From: an uncultured Oscillospiraceae bacterium
GTDB lineage: Bacteria; Bacillota; Clostridia; Oscillospirales; Acutalibacteraceae
Reading direction: 5' to 3'
Assembly: GCA_958354085.1 (NCBI GenBank)
Contig: CATWUX010000134.1
Span: forward strand, 1-6,115
Length of the DNA stretch: 6,115 nucleotides
Shown here: positions 4,620-6,115 of the stretch, piece by piece
Layout: each line of letters opens with the position of its first letter
Position numbering within the stretch: the stretch's first letter is position 1
The notes under the pieces: generated by a model
Told to the model about the DNA's origin: nothing
The model's input: only the letters and a program-made list of their open reading frames with translations
The model's database searches: none
Program-made: the position numbers and the translations under genes

Positions 4620-5257
4620 CCTATATCGAAAATATCTTTATCTGTCTTGCCATTCCGCTGATTTTGTCCCTGTTCTTCACGAAAGGCCGCGCCCGCAGCT
4701 TTACGCTGTTTCTCACCGTCGGCATGGGCGTTTGTCTGCTGGGTGCCTACGTCAGCAGCTTTTTCATGGGGTATTACGGCGTGGATACCACAGTTGCCGC
4801 CATTGAGATCACGCCAGTCTGCGAGGAAGTGATGAAGCTGCTGCCGCTGCTGTTCTACTTTCTGATCTTCGAGCCGGAGTCAAAAGAGCTGCCGTCTGCG
4901 GCCATCGCTATTGCCGTGGGCTTTGCCACCTTTGAAAACGTGTGTTACCTGACGGAGAACGGTGCGGAGGACTTTACCTTTCTGCTCATTCGCGGGATCT
5001 CCGCCGGTGCGATTCACATCCTCTGTGGGATTTTGACGGGCTTTGGTATTTCCTATGTGTTCCGACGCCGCTGGCTTGCGCTGACCGGCCCGGCGGGCAT
5101 CCTCGGAGCCTGCACCGGCTTTCACGCCATCTATAACCTGCTCATTACGGCGGACAGCCCGTGGAACATGACGGGCTACCTGTTCCCGTCGCTGCTGATC
5201 GCCTGTCTATTCGTGGTAAAGCGGTCCTTGCCAAACCTGAATATTCATTTGAAATAA
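4616..5257 (+). CDS. prsW: PrsW-family intramembrane protease
   Basis: A 213-residue polytopic membrane protein with all the conserved motifs I know for this family: CEEVMKLLP (69-77; Glu70, Glu71, Lys74), GFATFENVCYL (102-112; Glu107, Asn108), RGISAGAIHILCGILTGFG (126-144; Arg126, His134) and GFHAIYN (168-174; His170, Asn174). They lie in or beside hydrophobic helices, as expected of an intramembrane catalytic site. PrsW of Bacillus subtilis makes the first (site-1) cut in the anti-sigma factor RsiW in response to envelope stress, and C. difficile PrsW acts on RsiT. A co-transcribed PrsW next to a sigma factor therefore suggests the same role here, most plausibly on the two-helix proteins. 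The family belongs to the same broad superfamily as Rce1/CAAX-type proteases. GGAGGTGG (4601-4608) is seven bases from the ATG. It is the last gene before the terminator at 5275. Confidence 0.9.
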   Translation: MTYIENIFICLAIPLILSLFFTKGRARSFTLFLTVGMGVCLLGAYVSSFFMGYYGVDTTVAAIEITPVCEEVMKLLPLLFYFLIFEPESKELPSAAIAIAVGFATFENVCYLTENGAEDFTFLLIRGISAGAIHILCGILTGFGISYVFRRRWLALTGPAGILGACTGFHAIYNLLITADSPWNMTGYLFPSLLIACLFVVKRSLPNLNIHLK

Positions 5258-5274
5258 TACGCTGACTGGCGCAT

Positions 5275-5310
5275 GGAGCCGTCCCAAATCGGGGCGGCTC
5301 CAATTTTTTT
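5275..5310 (+). terminator. Intrinsic terminator closing the sigma-PrsW operon
   Basis: GGAGCCGTCCC (5275-5285) and GGGGCGGCTCC (5291-5301) form 11 pairs with one G-U and a five-base loop, followed by AA and seven T residues (5304-5310). It begins 17 bases after the prsW stop codon. Confidence 0.93.
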
Positions 5311-5311
5311 G

Positions 5312-5332
5312 AAAATTTTTTGAAAAAATTTT
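5312..5332. repeat. Perfect AT-only palindrome
   Basis: AAAATTTTTT (5312-5321) and AAAAAATTTT (5323-5332) are exact inverted copies around a single G. The phased A/T tracts would bend DNA, and could act as an UP-like element or binding site for the next unit. It may equally extend the terminator region. Confidence 0.55.
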
Positions 5333-5428
5333 GATTTTGGGTGAGAGGATTTCTGATTTTTTGTATTTAGGATAGTAGACGGGTGCAAAAGACGCCCCGA
5401 TGACAAAACGCGAAAGGAGGTTTTGATT
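5333..5428 (+). promoter_or_regulatory. Control region of the second unit, promoter not resolved
   Basis: A promoter for the genes at 5429 and 5764 should lie here because a strong terminator precedes it. I find only weak vegetative -10 candidates (TAGGAT at 5368, GATAGT at 5371) without a good -35 at 17 bases, and no clear GAAC-type ECF box. This leaves open use of an alternative sigma factor, possibly the one encoded upstream. A small hairpin with one bulge, CGGGTGC/GCCCCG (5380-5386, 5394-5399), lies in the presumed leader. AAAGGAGG (5413-5420) is the ribosome binding site of the next gene. Confidence 0.35.
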
Positions 5429-5767
5429 ATGACCGGTAGGACGGAAATCCGGGTGCGGGAGATCCGCCGCAGGACACGGCGGTACAGGCAGCGGCGTGAA
5501 AACCGTGAGCTTTTTTCTCTTACAGCGTTTGGCCTGTTTCTCCTTGCCGGTATCAGCGTTCTCCTGCAAGGCGTACAGGCGCCGGGCGTCTCCGCTGTGG
5601 CGGAGGGCTACGGCTCGGTGCTGCTGCGGGAGGACGCGGGCGCGTACATCGTGGTCGGTATCGCCGCCTTTGTGGTAGGTGTGACGCTGACCGTGATCTG
5701 CATCCGGCTCAAAAAGAAAAAAACAAACCGCACGGAGGATGCGGGAGAAAGTGAGGAGCAAACATGA
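5429..5767 (+). CDS. Two-helix membrane protein, paralogue of the one at 3668
   Basis: A 112-residue protein with the same plan as the protein at 3668-4018: a highly basic N-terminal tail (EIRRRTRRYRQRR, 11-23), helix one (about 30-47), a short loop containing GVSAVAEGYGS (53-63), helix two (about 72-93, ending GVTLTVICIRLKKKK versus GVCVTVLLYRLRRRK) and a charged tail, here acidic. Shared details include EI(K/R)R in the tail, GVS in the loop and the GVxxTVxxxRL signature at the end of helix two. ATG 5429 is chosen because AAAGGAGG ends eight bases ahead; a TTG at 5423 is too close. Its stop overlaps the start of the secreted-protein gene (ATGA), so the two are translationally coupled. It may be a dedicated membrane partner of the secreted protein, a second sigma-controlling protein, or another PrsW substrate. 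Confidence 0.85.
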   Translation: MTGRTEIRVREIRRRTRRYRQRRENRELFSLTAFGLFLLAGISVLLQGVQAPGVSAVAEGYGSVLLREDAGAYIVVGIAAFVVGVTLTVICIRLKKKKTNRTEDAGESEEQT

Positions 5768-6115
5768 AAAAACGAATACTCAGCATCCTGCTGATCTGCT
5801 GCATGGTGCTGACAATGCTGCCCGCAACGGCCCTTGCCGAAGAAAGCGGGCAGACAGGCGGCGGCGTTACCGCAAGCGGCCTGTGTGAACACCACCCGGC
5901 GCACGATGACGAGTGCGGCTATACCGAGGGGACGGCAGGGACGCCGTGCAGCCATGAGCATACGGACGATTGCTATACGGAAGTAACCGACTGTGTCCAT
6001 GAGCATACGGAGGACTGCTACCCCCAGAACAGCGTATCAGGTAACAATGCTACCTCGTCCAATGCGGACGAACCTACCGAGTGTACCCATGTGTGCAGCG
6101 AGGAAAGCGGCTGTA
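5764..6115 (+). CDS. Secreted Cys/His-rich repeat protein (5' part only)
   Basis: 117 codons are visible and the frame is open to the window end, so the protein is partial at its C-terminus. Residues 1-25 form a classic Sec signal peptide (MKKR, a hydrophobic core, then ALA before EES) with no lipobox. The mature part is acidic and Cys/His-rich: CEHHPAHDDECGY (41-53), then two near-identical units CSHEHTDDCY (62-71) and CVHEHTEDCY (77-86) 15 residues apart, a Ser/Asn-rich spacer (about 89-103) and CTHVCSEESGC (107-117). Nine cysteines and eight histidines occur in 92 mature residues. I associate such CxHEHTxDCY-type segments with the N-termini of large surface proteins of gut Clostridia, whose distal parts often carry leucine-rich or Ig-like domains, but that part is not visible here. 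Metal binding or disulfide bridging is possible and unproven. GAGGAG (5753-5758) precedes the ATG by five bases. Confidence 0.85.
   Translation, partial: MKKRILSILLICCMVLTMLPATALAEESGQTGGGVTASGLCEHHPAHDDECGYTEGTAGTPCSHEHTDDCYTEVTDCVHEHTEDCYPQNSVSGNNATSSNADEPTECTHVCSEESGC

Noticed and set aside
5207..5761. Minus-strand frame of 184 codons across the terminator and the 5429 gene
   Set aside because: It crosses a strong terminator and an AT palindrome and mirrors a real gene; the translation has no recognisable features.
5608..6006. Minus-strand frame of 132 codons opposite the secreted protein
   Set aside because: The plus strand encodes a clear signal peptide and repeats, so this is a shadow.

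Overview
The window looks like an accessory (genomic-island) region of a Gram-positive, gut-type Clostridia genome. The signs are strong AGGAGG-type ribosome binding sites, Firmicutes-style promoters and U-tailed terminators, a truncated tyrosine recombinase of the type carried by Tn916-like conjugative elements, and a Cys/His-rich secreted protein of a style I associate with gut Firmicutes. No genus can be fixed from the sequence.

Left part (1-440): a promoter, a GC-rich hairpin and a shortened tRNA-Pro-like sequence precede a complete tRNA-Pro(UGG) gene with its own promoter and a textbook terminator. Next (440-1460) comes a visibly AT-richer block with one gene, an AbiGi-like phage-defence protein, with its own promoter and leader hairpin and a long hairpin behind it. 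No partner toxin gene is visible. Converging on it (2053-1526, minus strand) is the 3' remnant of a tyrosine recombinase. It breaks off exactly at the conserved Arg codon of the HxxR box and carries an extra C-terminal region resembling an arm-type DNA-binding domain.

Middle (2054-2831): a promoter spans the integrase break point. Behind it lie a structured leader and a U-tailed terminator, then a 173-residue conserved-looking protein of unknown function.

Right part (2835-6115): the most coherent system. A near-consensus promoter embedded in repeats drives five genes, each overlapping the next: a small winged-HTH protein, an ECF-like sigma factor, a two-helix membrane protein, a seven-helix membrane protein and a PrsW-type intramembrane protease. 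A terminator closes the unit. A second unit follows with a paralogue of the two-helix protein, translationally coupled to a secreted Cys/His-repeat protein that runs off the window. By analogy with the PrsW/anti-sigma/sigma systems of Bacillus subtilis and Clostridioides difficile, I infer a self-contained membrane-signalling circuit in which proteolysis of one or both two-helix proteins frees the sigma factor, perhaps to express the secreted protein. The family assignments of the sigma factor and PrsW are well supported; the wiring is a hypothesis.
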